Shown here piece after piece: positions 42,620 through 50,562 of a DNA stretch of 64,000 nt. Origin of the DNA: Flavobacterium pectinovorum. Lineage in GTDB: Bacteria > Bacteroidota > Bacteroidia > Flavobacteriales > Flavobacteriaceae. Location: positions 357,640 through 421,639 of the forward strand of contig NZ_RCZH01000004.1 of the NCBI RefSeq assembly GCF_006438875.1, in the 5' to 3' direction. A program made the translations under genes and the position numbers. Position 1 is the first letter of the stretch. Each line of letters begins with the position of its first letter. Below the pieces are notes generated by a model. That model saw nothing but the letters and a program-made list of their open reading frames with translations. It made no database searches and was not told where the DNA came from.

Positions 42620-44047
42620 ATGACTAAAACTGCTCAATCGGTATGGGAAAACTGTTTGTCTTTTATAAAGGACAATATTCAAGATCAAGCATATAAAACT
42701 TGGTTCGAACCAATCAAATCAGTTGAGCTAACCGACAACGCGTTATATATTCAAGTACCAAGTAAATTTTTCTACGAATGGCTCGAAGAGCACTACGTAA
42801 AATTATTGAAAGTTGCGCTTACCAAAGAACTGGGAAAAAACGCAAAGTTACTCTATAAAATTAAAATGGAGAACACTTATGGCAATAAACAACCGTTTAC
42901 CGAACAGTTGCCAAGTGCCAATAGAGTGCCTATGAAACCGCAAGAGGTTGATGCTCCGTTTAAAAACCTAAATCCTGAATTAAAAAATCCTTTTGTAATT
43001 CCCGGAATTAGAAATCTTAAAATTGAATCGCAATTAAATGCAAATTACAGTTTTGATAATTTCTTAGAAGGAGACTCAAACCGTTTGGCTCGTTCTGCAG
43101 GTATGGCTGTTGCCAACAAACCTGGAGGAACATCATTTAATCCGTTATTGATTTTTGGTGGAGTTGGTTTAGGAAAAACACACTTAGCACACGCAATAGG
43201 TGTAGAAGTAAAAGATAAATATCCTGAAAAAACGGTTTTATATATTTCTGCCGAAATTTTCACACAACAATATATCGATTCGGTAAAAAAGAATAATCGT
43301 AATGATTTCATTCACTTTTACCAATTGATCGACGTTTTGATTATTGATGATGTTCAGTTTTTATCTGGAAAATCAGGAACTCAGGACGTATTTTTCCATA
43401 TTTTTAACTACTTACATCAAAATGGGAAACAGGTAATTTTGACTTCGGACAAAGCTCCTGTTGACATGCAGGATATTGAACAACGTTTATTATCTCGTTT
43501 TAAATGGGGATTATCTGCTGAATTACACCAGCCGGATTATGAAACCAGAATCTCGATCTTGAAAAACATTTTATATCGTGATGGTGTTGAGATGCCGGAA
43601 GACATTATTGAGTATGTTGCCCGCAATATCAAATCTAACGTTAGAGAACTTGAAGGTGCTATTATTTCGTTGATCGCACAATCTTCTTTCAATAAAAAAG
43701 AAGTTACACTTGAGCTAGCCAAAAGTGTTGTCGAGAAATTTGTTAAAAACGTAAAGAGAGAAATCTCTATCGATTATATTCAAAAAATTGTGTCTGATTA
43801 TTTTCAGTTGGATATTGAAACACTTCAATCTAAAACCAGAAAAAGGCACGTGGTTCAGGCGAGACAATTGGCCATGTTTTTTGCAAAGAAATTTACTAAA
43901 GCTTCTTTGGCAAACATTGGTTCACAAATTGGAGATCGTGATCACGCAACCGTATTGCATGCTTGTAAAACTGTAGACAATTTAGTTTCTACAGACAAAC
44001 AGTTCAAGAAATTTGTCGAGGACATCAACAAAAAATTAACGCTATAA
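42620..44047 (+). CDS. dnaA: Chromosomal replication initiator DnaA
   Basis: The 475 residues show domain I (1-80, SVWENCLSFIKDNI), a linker, an AAA+ domain III with Walker A GGVGLGKTH (about 180-188) and Walker B LIIDDVQFLSG, and a C-terminal domain IV with the DnaA signature (VQARQLAMFFAKKFTKASLANIGSQIGDRDHATVLHACK). DnaA opens oriC by binding 9-mer boxes. The protein is complete and standard. The LMW phosphatase gene follows 9 bp downstream. Confidence 0.98.
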   Translation: MTKTAQSVWENCLSFIKDNIQDQAYKTWFEPIKSVELTDNALYIQVPSKFFYEWLEEHYVKLLKVALTKELGKNAKLLYKIKMENTYGNKQPFTEQLPSANRVPMKPQEVDAPFKNLNPELKNPFVIPGIRNLKIESQLNANYSFDNFLEGDSNRLARSAGMAVANKPGGTSFNPLLIFGGVGLGKTHLAHAIGVEVKDKYPEKTVLYISAEIFTQQYIDSVKKNNRNDFIHFYQLIDVLIIDDVQFLSGKSGTQDVFFHIFNYLHQNGKQVILTSDKAPVDMQDIEQRLLSRFKWGLSAELHQPDYETRISILKNILYRDGVEMPEDIIEYVARNIKSNVRELEGAIISLIAQSSFNKKEVTLELAKSVVEKFVKNVKREISIDYIQKIVSDYFQLDIETLQSKTRKRHVVQARQLAMFFAKKFTKASLANIGSQIGDRDHATVLHACKTVDNLVSTDKQFKKFVEDINKKLTL

Positions 44048-44056
44048 ACGCGAATC

Positions 44057-44524
44057 ATGCCAGTAAAAATTTTAATGGTTTGCTTAGGAAATATTTGTAG
44101 ATCACCTTTAGCGGAAGGAATTTTAGCATCAAAACTACCTCAGGACAAATTTACGGTTGATTCAGCCGGAACTGGATCCTGGCATATTGGCCACGCACCA
44201 GACAAACGTTCTATTGAGGTTGCCCAAAAAAACGGTTTATGTATTGACGGTCAAAAAGGAAGGCAATTTAAGAATTCTGATTTTGATGAATTCGATTACA
44301 TTTATGTTATGGACAATTCCAATTACCGCGACATCATACATTTAGCTAAAACTTCAGAACATAAAACCAAAGTTCATCTTATATTAAACGAATTATTTCC
44401 GGATGAAAATGTAGATGTTCCAGATCCTTACTATGGATCAACAAATGGATTTGATAATGTTTATCAAATGCTAGATGAAGTCGCTGATATCATTGCACAA
44501 AAACTTATCGAGAAACATTCATAA
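44057..44524 (+). CDS. Low-molecular-weight protein-tyrosine phosphatase
   Basis: The 155 residues begin MVCLGNICRSPLAEG, with the P-loop C9-(x)5-R15 as in all LMW-PTPs. The general acid Asp is in VPDPYYG near residue 120. It removes phosphate from Tyr in proteins; in bacteria it often regulates capsule or envelope kinases. It begins 9 bp after dnaA and shares its transcript. A terminator-like hairpin follows. Confidence 0.95.
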   Translation: MPVKILMVCLGNICRSPLAEGILASKLPQDKFTVDSAGTGSWHIGHAPDKRSIEVAQKNGLCIDGQKGRQFKNSDFDEFDYIYVMDNSNYRDIIHLAKTSEHKTKVHLILNELFPDENVDVPDPYYGSTNGFDNVYQMLDEVADIIAQKLIEKHS

Positions 44525-44532
44525 CTTAATTT

Positions 44533-44571
44533 GTATTTTAATTACTTCATTGATAATTAAAATACTTTTTT
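44533..44571 (+). terminator. Terminator after the dnaA operon
   Basis: GTATTTTAATTA pairs with TAATTAAAATAC, followed by TTTTTTG. It follows the phosphatase stop by 9 nt. Confidence 0.75.
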
Positions 44572-44595
44572 GTTTAAACTCTAAAATATCATAAA

Positions 44596-45309
44596 ATGAA
44601 ACTTCTAGGAAAACTATATTTAATTCCAACAACAATGGGCGAAAGCGATCCAATGGATGTTTTACCGCAAACAGTAAAAAGAAGCATTGATTTTATAGAT
44701 CATTATATTGTTGAAAACGAAAAAACAGCAAGAAAATCAATAAAAGCAGTTTCTCCAGATAAAAAACAATCAGAACTTATACTTTTTACACTTAACAAAC
44801 GCACGGAACCAAGTGAGCATTTAGAATTTATAAAACCTTTGTTAGAAGGAAAAAATGTTGGTTTAATGAGCGAAGCCGGTTGTCCGGGCGTTGCTGATCC
44901 CGGTGCAGTAATTGTAAAATTAGCGCATGAAAAAGGAATCCAAGTTGTGCCTTTAGTTGGACCATCTTCTATTTTATTAGCAATGATGGCTTCCGGAATG
45001 AATGGTCAGAGTTTTACTTTCAACGGATATTTACCAATTGATAAAGACGAGAAAAAATCAGCATTAAAGTATTTTGAAAAATTATCTCAGGATAAAAATC
45101 AATCACAACTTTTTATTGAAACACCATATAGAAACAACAAACTGGTTGAAGATATTCTGCAAATTTTAAATCCGTCGACACATCTTTGTATTGCAACAGA
45201 TATTACTTTACCAACAGAATTTATTAAAACAATGCGAGTTGCAGATTGGAAAAAACTGAAAGTTGATTTACATAATCGACCAACGATTTTTATTATACAT
45301 AAAATGTAA
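44596..45309 (+). CDS. RsmI-like tetrapyrrole-methylase family protein
   Basis: The 237 residues begin GKLYLIPTTMGESDPMDVLPQ and carry VGLMSEAGCPGVADPGAVIV and VPLVGPSSILLAMMASGMNGQSF, the core of RsmI (16S rRNA C1402 2'-O-methyltransferase) proteins. The C-terminal part is shorter than in E. coli RsmI (286 residues), and the N-terminus is TTMGE rather than TPIGN. So this is a diverged RsmI-like SAM methyltransferase; another RsmI may exist elsewhere. Confidence 0.88.
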   Translation: MKLLGKLYLIPTTMGESDPMDVLPQTVKRSIDFIDHYIVENEKTARKSIKAVSPDKKQSELILFTLNKRTEPSEHLEFIKPLLEGKNVGLMSEAGCPGVADPGAVIVKLAHEKGIQVVPLVGPSSILLAMMASGMNGQSFTFNGYLPIDKDEKKSALKYFEKLSQDKNQSQLFIETPYRNNKLVEDILQILNPSTHLCIATDITLPTEFIKTMRVADWKKLKVDLHNRPTIFIIHKM

Positions 45310-45364
45310 TTGTAAAAATTACCTTATATTGTACTCACAAGTTTTCCCCAAATCAAACTTTATC

Positions 45365-46492
45365 ATGAGTAAACTTCCAAATATAACCACGAGCATTTTT
45401 ACGGTAATGTCAAAAATGGCAACCGAATATAATGCAATCAACCTTTCGCAGGGATTTCCAAATTTTCCTGTTGACGAAAGATTAACGGATATTATCGCAA
45501 GACTAGCCAAAGAAAATGTGCATCAATATACACCAATGGCGGGTTTTCCACCATTGATGAATCAAATTGCAAAACTGGTTCAAAGTTCCTACAACAGAAC
45601 AATTAATCCTGAAACAGAAATTTTAGTGACTGCTGGAGCAACGCAAGGAATTTTTACCACGATTTTAGCTTTAATAAAAACAGGTGACGAAGTAATTATT
45701 CTGGATCCTAGTTATGATTCGTATGAATCTCCTGTTTTATTATGCAATGCAAAACCTGTTCGCGTTGCCTTAAACGATGATTATACTCCTAATTGGGATA
45801 CTATAGAAAAAGCCTGCTCCTCAAAAAGCAAGATGATTATTATAAATAATCCGCATAATCCAACTGGGAAAATCCTTAACGAAGAGGACTTTTTACAACT
45901 GGAAAGATTACTTTCAAAATATCCTGATCTTCTTGTTTTATCAGATGAAGTTTATGAATACATTACTTTTGAAGAAAAACACATTTCTGCCCATACCAAA
46001 GATTTTCTTTTAAATCGTTGCATAATGGTTTCTTCTTTCGGAAAATCATTTCACATCACCGGTTGGAAAATTGGCTATACCGTAGCTCCGGAATATCTCA
46101 TGAAAGAGATTAAAAAAGTACATCAGTTTTTGGTTTTTAGTGTTAACAGTATTTCCCAGGCTGCGATAAATCAATATTTAGACATAGTTGATGTAAATCT
46201 ACTCGGAAAATTCTATCAGGAGAAACGAGATTATTTTCAAAAATTACTTCAAAACAGTCGTTTTGAATTGAAACCATGCGAAGGAACTTATTTTCAGGTT
46301 GTTTCATATGCTAATATTTCAAATGATGACGATGTGACTTTCTGTAAAAAATTAATCACAGATCATGGTGTTGCTGCAATCCCAATTTCTACCTTTTATT
46401 CCGACCATAAAGACCAAAAATTAATACGTTTTTGCTTCGCCAAAGATAATTTCACACTAGAATCGGCAGCAAAAAAATTAGGAGATATATAA
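45365..46492 (+). CDS. PLP-dependent aminotransferase class I/II (methionine aminotransferase-like)
   Basis: The 375-residue fold-type I aminotransferase starts MSKLPNITTSIFTVMSKMATEYNAINLSQGFPNFP. PLP contacts are in NNPHNPTG, DEVYEYITF and SSFGKSFHITGWKIGY (Lys binds PLP). The N-terminus and INLSQGFP resemble YbdL/KAT-like enzymes that transaminate methionine, glutamine or kynurenine. The frame extends upstream to 45263, overlapping the RsmI-like gene, but the ATG at 45365 is the standard start. Confidence 0.93.
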   Translation: MSKLPNITTSIFTVMSKMATEYNAINLSQGFPNFPVDERLTDIIARLAKENVHQYTPMAGFPPLMNQIAKLVQSSYNRTINPETEILVTAGATQGIFTTILALIKTGDEVIILDPSYDSYESPVLLCNAKPVRVALNDDYTPNWDTIEKACSSKSKMIIINNPHNPTGKILNEEDFLQLERLLSKYPDLLVLSDEVYEYITFEEKHISAHTKDFLLNRCIMVSSFGKSFHITGWKIGYTVAPEYLMKEIKKVHQFLVFSVNSISQAAINQYLDIVDVNLLGKFYQEKRDYFQKLLQNSRFELKPCEGTYFQVVSYANISNDDDVTFCKKLITDHGVAAIPISTFYSDHKDQKLIRFCFAKDNFTLESAAKKLGDI

Positions 46493-46569
46493 AGTTTATC
46501 AAAATTTTATAACATTATTATGCGTGCATCCTATTTATTTATTTAATATTGTAATAAAAAAGAAAAAAT

Positions 46570-47451
46570 ATGAGCTATAGAGATAAAATGTTAAGAGATG
46601 ACGCTTTAAAAGGTAAGGTCATTGTAGTTACAGGTGGCGGAAGTGGTTTAGGAAAAGCCATGACCAAATACTTCTTAGAATTAGGAGCTCAGGTAGCAAT
46701 TACATCAAGAGATTTAGAAAAACTTAAAAATACTGCAACTGAACTTGAAACTGAAACTGGCGGAAAATGTTTACCGGTTCAATGTGACGTTCGTCATTAT
46801 GAAGAGGTAGAAAATATGCTACAGGAAGTTTTAAAAGCTTTCGGAAAAGTGGATGTTCTTTTGAACAATGCAGCCGGAAATTTCATTTCTCCAACAGAAC
46901 GTTTATCTGCAAATGCATTTGACACTGTTATAGATATTGTATTAAAAGGATCAAAAAACTGTACGCTTGCTTTTGGAAAACACTGGATCGATACCAAACA
47001 AACGTCAGCTACCATTTTAAATATTGTAACTACGTATGCCTGGACAGGATCTGCTTATGTAGTTCCAAGTGCAACTGCAAAAGCGGGAGTTCTAGCAATG
47101 ACGCGCAGCTTGGCAGTAGAATGGGCAAAATACGGAATTCGTTCTAATGCAATCGCTCCGGGACCATTCCCAACAAAAGGTGCCTGGGACAGATTATTGC
47201 CGGGAGATCTTGCTGAAAAGTTTGACATGGCTAAAAAAGTACCATTGAAACGCGTTGGTGATCATCAGGAATTGGCCAATTTAGCGGCTTATTTAGTTTC
47301 TGATTTTTCAGCTTACGTAAACGGAGACGTTATTACCATCGACGGTGGTGAATGGCTAAAAGGTGCAGGACAATTTAATTTACTTGAAGCAATTCCGGAA
47401 GAACTTTGGGATCAGCTTGAAATGATGATAAAAGCAAAAAAGAATAAATAA
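46570..47451 (+). CDS. SDR family oxidoreductase, 2,4-dienoyl-CoA reductase-like
   Basis: The 293 residues carry VVTGGGSGLGKAM, NNAAGNFISP, and APGPFPTKGAWDRL; the body resembles peroxisomal/bacterial 2,4-dienoyl-CoA reductase (DECR) SDRs. The catalytic Tyr position is altered relative to the classical YxxxK: SATAKAGVLAMTRSLA shows Ala-Thr-Ala-Lys. In DECR-type SDRs this replacement is normal, which supports the call. It would reduce polyunsaturated enoyl-CoA in beta-oxidation. Confidence 0.9.
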   Translation: MSYRDKMLRDDALKGKVIVVTGGGSGLGKAMTKYFLELGAQVAITSRDLEKLKNTATELETETGGKCLPVQCDVRHYEEVENMLQEVLKAFGKVDVLLNNAAGNFISPTERLSANAFDTVIDIVLKGSKNCTLAFGKHWIDTKQTSATILNIVTTYAWTGSAYVVPSATAKAGVLAMTRSLAVEWAKYGIRSNAIAPGPFPTKGAWDRLLPGDLAEKFDMAKKVPLKRVGDHQELANLAAYLVSDFSAYVNGDVITIDGGEWLKGAGQFNLLEAIPEELWDQLEMMIKAKKNK

Positions 47452-47505
47452 TTTTATGTGCTTACTAAATTCAGAATATTTTATTAAAACTATACTGATT
47501 GCACA

Positions 47506-47538
47506 AAATCCCGATAGTTCGCTGTCGGGATTTTTTTT
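47506..47538 (+). terminator. Rho-independent terminator
   Basis: AATCCCGATAG pairs with CTGTCGGGATT, followed by a long T run. It follows the SDR gene. Confidence 0.85.
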
Positions 47539-47546
47539 ATCTTAAC

Positions 47547-47675
47547 TTAACCATATAAGTTATATAAGTAGAATTTTACTTAAATATCTGTTTGCTTAAA
47601 TTTAGTTGTCATTTTTAACCATATATGCTATATAAATTCAATGAAGTAAAGCATTACTTAAATATCTGATGGCTT
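47547..47675 (+). repeat. Tandem pair of diverged units with CATATA and CTTAAATATCTG
   Basis: Unit 1 (47547-47598) and unit 2 (47615-47675) both run from TTAACCATATA to ACTTAAATATCTG..GCTTA. The spacer between the SDR and udk genes holds nothing else except the udk promoter. Confidence 0.65.
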
Positions 47676-47740
47676 ACATTTACTTATATTACTGATATGG
47701 TTTAAATACACAATATGCATATACAATTCACTTAAATTAT

Positions 47741-47748
47741 TATTTTTG
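47741..47748 (+). promoter_or_regulatory. -7 box of udk
   Basis: TATTTTTG fits TAnnTTTG, 28 nt before the ATG at 47776. It drives the udk-divIC-mutA-mutB group or at least its first gene. Confidence 0.5.
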
Positions 47749-47775
47749 CCAAACAAATATCTAACAACAAATTTT

Positions 47776-48384
47776 ATGCTCATTATTGGACTTGCAGGAG
47801 GAACAGGAAGTGGAAAAACAACAGTAGTACACCAAATCATGAACGAATTACCGGACACTGAAGTGGGCGTAATTTCTCAGGATTCGTACTATAAAGAGAC
47901 CCATAATTTGTCATTTGACGAAAGAGCATTAATCAATTTTGATCATCCTCGTGCCATCGATTTTGAACTATTGGTAAAACACCTGAAAGCATTAAAAGAA
48001 GGTGAAACTATCGATCAGCCGGTATATTCATTTATACAGCACAACAGAACTGACGATACAGTGGCAACACACCCAAGAAAAGTGATGATTGTTGAAGGAA
48101 TCTTAATTTTGACAAATCCGGAGTTACGTGAGCTTTTTGACATCAAAATCTTTGTTCATGCAGATTCTGACGAAAGATTAATTCGTCGTTTAAAGAGAGA
48201 TATTTCAGAACGCGGACGTGATATCGACGAGGTTTTAACACGTTATCAAAACACTTTAAAACCTATGCACGAGCAATTTATCGAGCCATCAAAAGCTTTT
48301 GCAGACATTATCATCCCTAACGACAAATACAATACTGTAGCAATTGATGTAGTTCGTGCCGTAATTAATCAACGAATTTCATAA
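47776..48384 (+). CDS. udk: Uridine kinase
   Basis: Starting at the ATG at 47776 gives 202 residues: MLIIGLAGGTGSGKTTVV (Walker A 8-16), QDSYYKE, NFDHPRAIDFELL, and RLIRRLKRDISERGRD. This enzyme phosphorylates uridine and cytidine in pyrimidine salvage. The upstream TTG at 47746 lies in the promoter, so the ATG is chosen. It is the first gene of a head-to-tail group with divIC and mutA. Confidence 0.96.
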   Translation: MLIIGLAGGTGSGKTTVVHQIMNELPDTEVGVISQDSYYKETHNLSFDERALINFDHPRAIDFELLVKHLKALKEGETIDQPVYSFIQHNRTDDTVATHPRKVMIVEGILILTNPELRELFDIKIFVHADSDERLIRRLKRDISERGRDIDEVLTRYQNTLKPMHEQFIEPSKAFADIIIPNDKYNTVAIDVVRAVINQRIS

Positions 48385-48416
48385 TTTTTATTGTAAATTT
48401 ATTGCATTGAAATCAG

Positions 48417-48493
48417 GAGCTATTTCCCGCTCTCGCCTTTATCTTTTTATCCGCCGCGGCGGATAAAAAGGATACCGGCTCCATCGGGGCTAG
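48417..48493 (+). repeat. TCCCGCT...ATCGGGGCTAG element, copy C
   Basis: TTCCCGCTCTCGCCTTTATC and CCATCGGGGCTAG flank the GC-rich palindrome TATCCGCCGCGGCGGATA. Copies A and B are at 35051 and 37082. It lies inside the udk-divIC spacer. Confidence 0.75.
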
Positions 48494-48536
48494 AACACCA
48501 ATCGAAATTATAAGAAGTAATCGGTTAAATAAAAAA

Positions 48537-48872
48537 ATGAAAATGAAAAATCCATATAAAGGCAAAAGATGGTTTAAACTCCTAAGCAATAAATATGTTT
48601 GGGTATTACTTTTTTTTGTGGTTTGGATGTTATTTTTAGACAATTACTCTTATTTCGATCATCGTTTTTTAGACAATCAAATCGAAGAGCTACAAGACAA
48701 TAAAAAATATTATCAGGACGAAATAAAAAAAGATCAGGAACAAATCAAGCAACTTAAAAATCCTGAACAAATAGAAAAATATGCTCGCGAAAAGTACTTT
48801 ATGAAAAAAGACAGCGAAGATATTTACATCATCCAATTTGAAGGTGATACCATTCAAGACACTAAAGAATAA
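48537..48872 (+). CDS. Septum formation initiator, FtsB/DivIC family
   Basis: The 111 residues have one transmembrane helix (about 20-37, KYVWVLLFFVVWMLFLD), a heptad-rich coiled coil (48-80, QIEELQDNKKYYQDEIKKDQ) and the DivIC tail EKYAREKYFMKKDSEDIYII. It joins the FtsL/FtsQ divisome core. Starts at 48537 and 48543 are equally good. mutA begins 17 bp after its stop. Confidence 0.92.
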   Translation: MKMKNPYKGKRWFKLLSNKYVWVLLFFVVWMLFLDNYSYFDHRFLDNQIEELQDNKKYYQDEIKKDQEQIKQLKNPEQIEKYAREKYFMKKDSEDIYIIQFEGDTIQDTKE

Positions 48873-48889
48873 TCAGAAAAAAGCACCCA

Positions 48890-50254
48890 ATGGCTACTAC
48901 CCTGTTCGACGATTTTAATCCGATTTCATCCAAACAATGGAAACAAAAAATTCAGTTTGAATTAGATGGCGCTGATTATAACGAAACCGTAATCTGGAAT
49001 TCTCCAGAAGATATTCAGGTAAAACCTTTTTATCATTTAGACGAATTTTCAAAATCGGCACCAGTAAAAACCAACGCTTCAAATTTCAAAATTTGTCAAA
49101 ACATCTTTGTATATGATGTCGAGAAATCGGTTCAAAGAGCTGTGAACACTATTGAAAGAGGTGCAGAAAGTTTACGTTTTACAATAGAAAACGAAAAAAT
49201 AGACATTCAAAAATTATTAGAAACTCTTCCTTTAGAAAACAGAACCGTTTACTTTAATTTGAATTTTATTTCAATCGATTTCGTAAAATTATTAGACACT
49301 ATTTCTATCCGGAAAAAAGCCGTTTTCTATTGCAATATTGATCCTATTGGTCATTTTGCAAGAGAAGGAAATTGGTTTACCACATCCGACAAAAATAATT
49401 TTGAAACCATTGAAAACATTTCAAAAGCAACTACAAACCTTACGTTATTGAGCGTTGATTTAGGATTGTATCAAAATGCAGGTGCCAATATCACACAACA
49501 AATTGCGTATAGTTTAGCACATGCAAATGAATATTTGAATCGTTTACCAACTATTACAAAACCAATTGTTTTTCAAATTTCGGTTGGAACTAACTATTTC
49601 TTTGAAATTGCAAAACTTCGTGCTTTACGAATGCTTTTCAAATTAATAGCTTCAGAATACAATCCGGATTTAGAATGTCACTTTTTAGTATCTCCAACCA
49701 AACGTAATAAAACAATTTACGATTATAATGTAAACATGCTTCGCACAACAACCGAATGTATGTCGGCAATTCTTGGTGGTGCAGATGCTATCGCAAATTT
49801 ACCTTACGACGCTTTATACCATAAAGACAATGAATTTGGCGACCGAATTGCCCGAAATCAATTATTGGTTTTAAAACACGAAAGCTATTTTGATAAAGTC
49901 AATAATCCCGCTGACGGAAGTTATTATATCGAAACTTTGACCACACAACTAGCCGAAAAAAGTTTAGCTTTATTTAAAGATATTGAAGCAAACGGAGGTT
50001 TCCTAAAACTTTTAAACGATGGAACCATTAAAAAGAAAATTCAGGAAAGTGCTGCTAAAGAGCAGGAATTATTCGATTCTAAAAAAGAAGTTTTATTAGG
50101 TACAAATAAATATCCTAACAAAGATGACAAAATGAAACACGATTTAGAATTGTTTCCATTTGTAAAAATAAAACCAAGAAAAACGTTAATTACACCAATA
50201 ATCGAAAAAAGATTGGCCGAGAAACTGGAACAAGAACGACTGGAACTTGAATAA
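48890..50254 (+). CDS. mutA: Methylmalonyl-CoA mutase small subunit
   Basis: The 454-residue chain matches the small (non-catalytic) mutase subunit: an N-terminal arm (LFDDFNPISSKQWKQKIQFELDGADY) and a diverged TIM barrel with FQISVGTNYFFEIAKLRALRML and ADAIANLPYDALYH, NNPADGSYYIETLTTQL. The cobalamin-binding C-terminal domain is absent, so the subunit must pair with the large subunit encoded two genes on. Confidence 0.95.
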   Translation: MATTLFDDFNPISSKQWKQKIQFELDGADYNETVIWNSPEDIQVKPFYHLDEFSKSAPVKTNASNFKICQNIFVYDVEKSVQRAVNTIERGAESLRFTIENEKIDIQKLLETLPLENRTVYFNLNFISIDFVKLLDTISIRKKAVFYCNIDPIGHFAREGNWFTTSDKNNFETIENISKATTNLTLLSVDLGLYQNAGANITQQIAYSLAHANEYLNRLPTITKPIVFQISVGTNYFFEIAKLRALRMLFKLIASEYNPDLECHFLVSPTKRNKTIYDYNVNMLRTTTECMSAILGGADAIANLPYDALYHKDNEFGDRIARNQLLVLKHESYFDKVNNPADGSYYIETLTTQLAEKSLALFKDIEANGGFLKLLNDGTIKKKIQESAAKEQELFDSKKEVLLGTNKYPNKDDKMKHDLELFPFVKIKPRKTLITPIIEKRLAEKLEQERLELE

Positions 50255-50297
50255 ATTAAATTTCAAATGTTATATTTGAATATAAACGTAAATAATT

Positions 50298-50534
50298 ATG
50301 GAAGCAATAAGACAAATACTATCAGTTAAAAATCGTTCTGTAACTGTTATTCTACCAGATGATTTTATAGCAGATGAAGTAGAAGTAATTATTTTGCCTG
50401 TACAAAATGATCATTACAAAATTCCTCAATGGCAAATTGATCAAGTTAGAGAAAGAACAGAAAATTATTTAAAAAACCCTAAGAATGTTACTGACATTGA
50501 TGATTTTTTAAAAGAGATTGAAAAAGATCTATAA
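50298..50534 (+). CDS. Small antitoxin-like protein, 78 aa
   Basis: Reads MEAIRQILSVKNRSVTVILPDDFIADEVEVIILPVQ, then a C-terminal helix with ERTENYLKNPKNVTDIDDFLKEIEKDL. Small Bacteroidota antitoxins often combine such a short strand-rich N-terminus with a C-terminal amphipathic DFLKEIEK helix. No toxin gene follows. It lies between the two mutase subunit genes, 43 bp and 28 bp from its neighbours. The function is unassigned and the antitoxin label is from resemblance only. Confidence 0.7.
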   Translation: MEAIRQILSVKNRSVTVILPDDFIADEVEVIILPVQNDHYKIPQWQIDQVRERTENYLKNPKNVTDIDDFLKEIEKDL

Positions 50535-50562
50535 AATAGTATTCTAAATAAACATCTTACAA

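Noticed and set aside
46570..47451. Loss of catalytic Tyr as a sign of a dead SDR
   Set aside because: The Ala-Thr-Ala-Lys replacement of YxxxK is expected for dienoyl-CoA-reductase-type SDRs, and the protein is otherwise intact.
48400..48540. Cobalamin riboswitch controlling the mutase genes
   Set aside because: The spacers before divIC, mutA and mutB are too short or are repeat sequence, and no B12-box-like motif is seen.
50298..50534. Complete toxin-antitoxin module between mutA and mutB
   Set aside because: No second small gene that could be a toxin is present; mutB begins 28 bp later.
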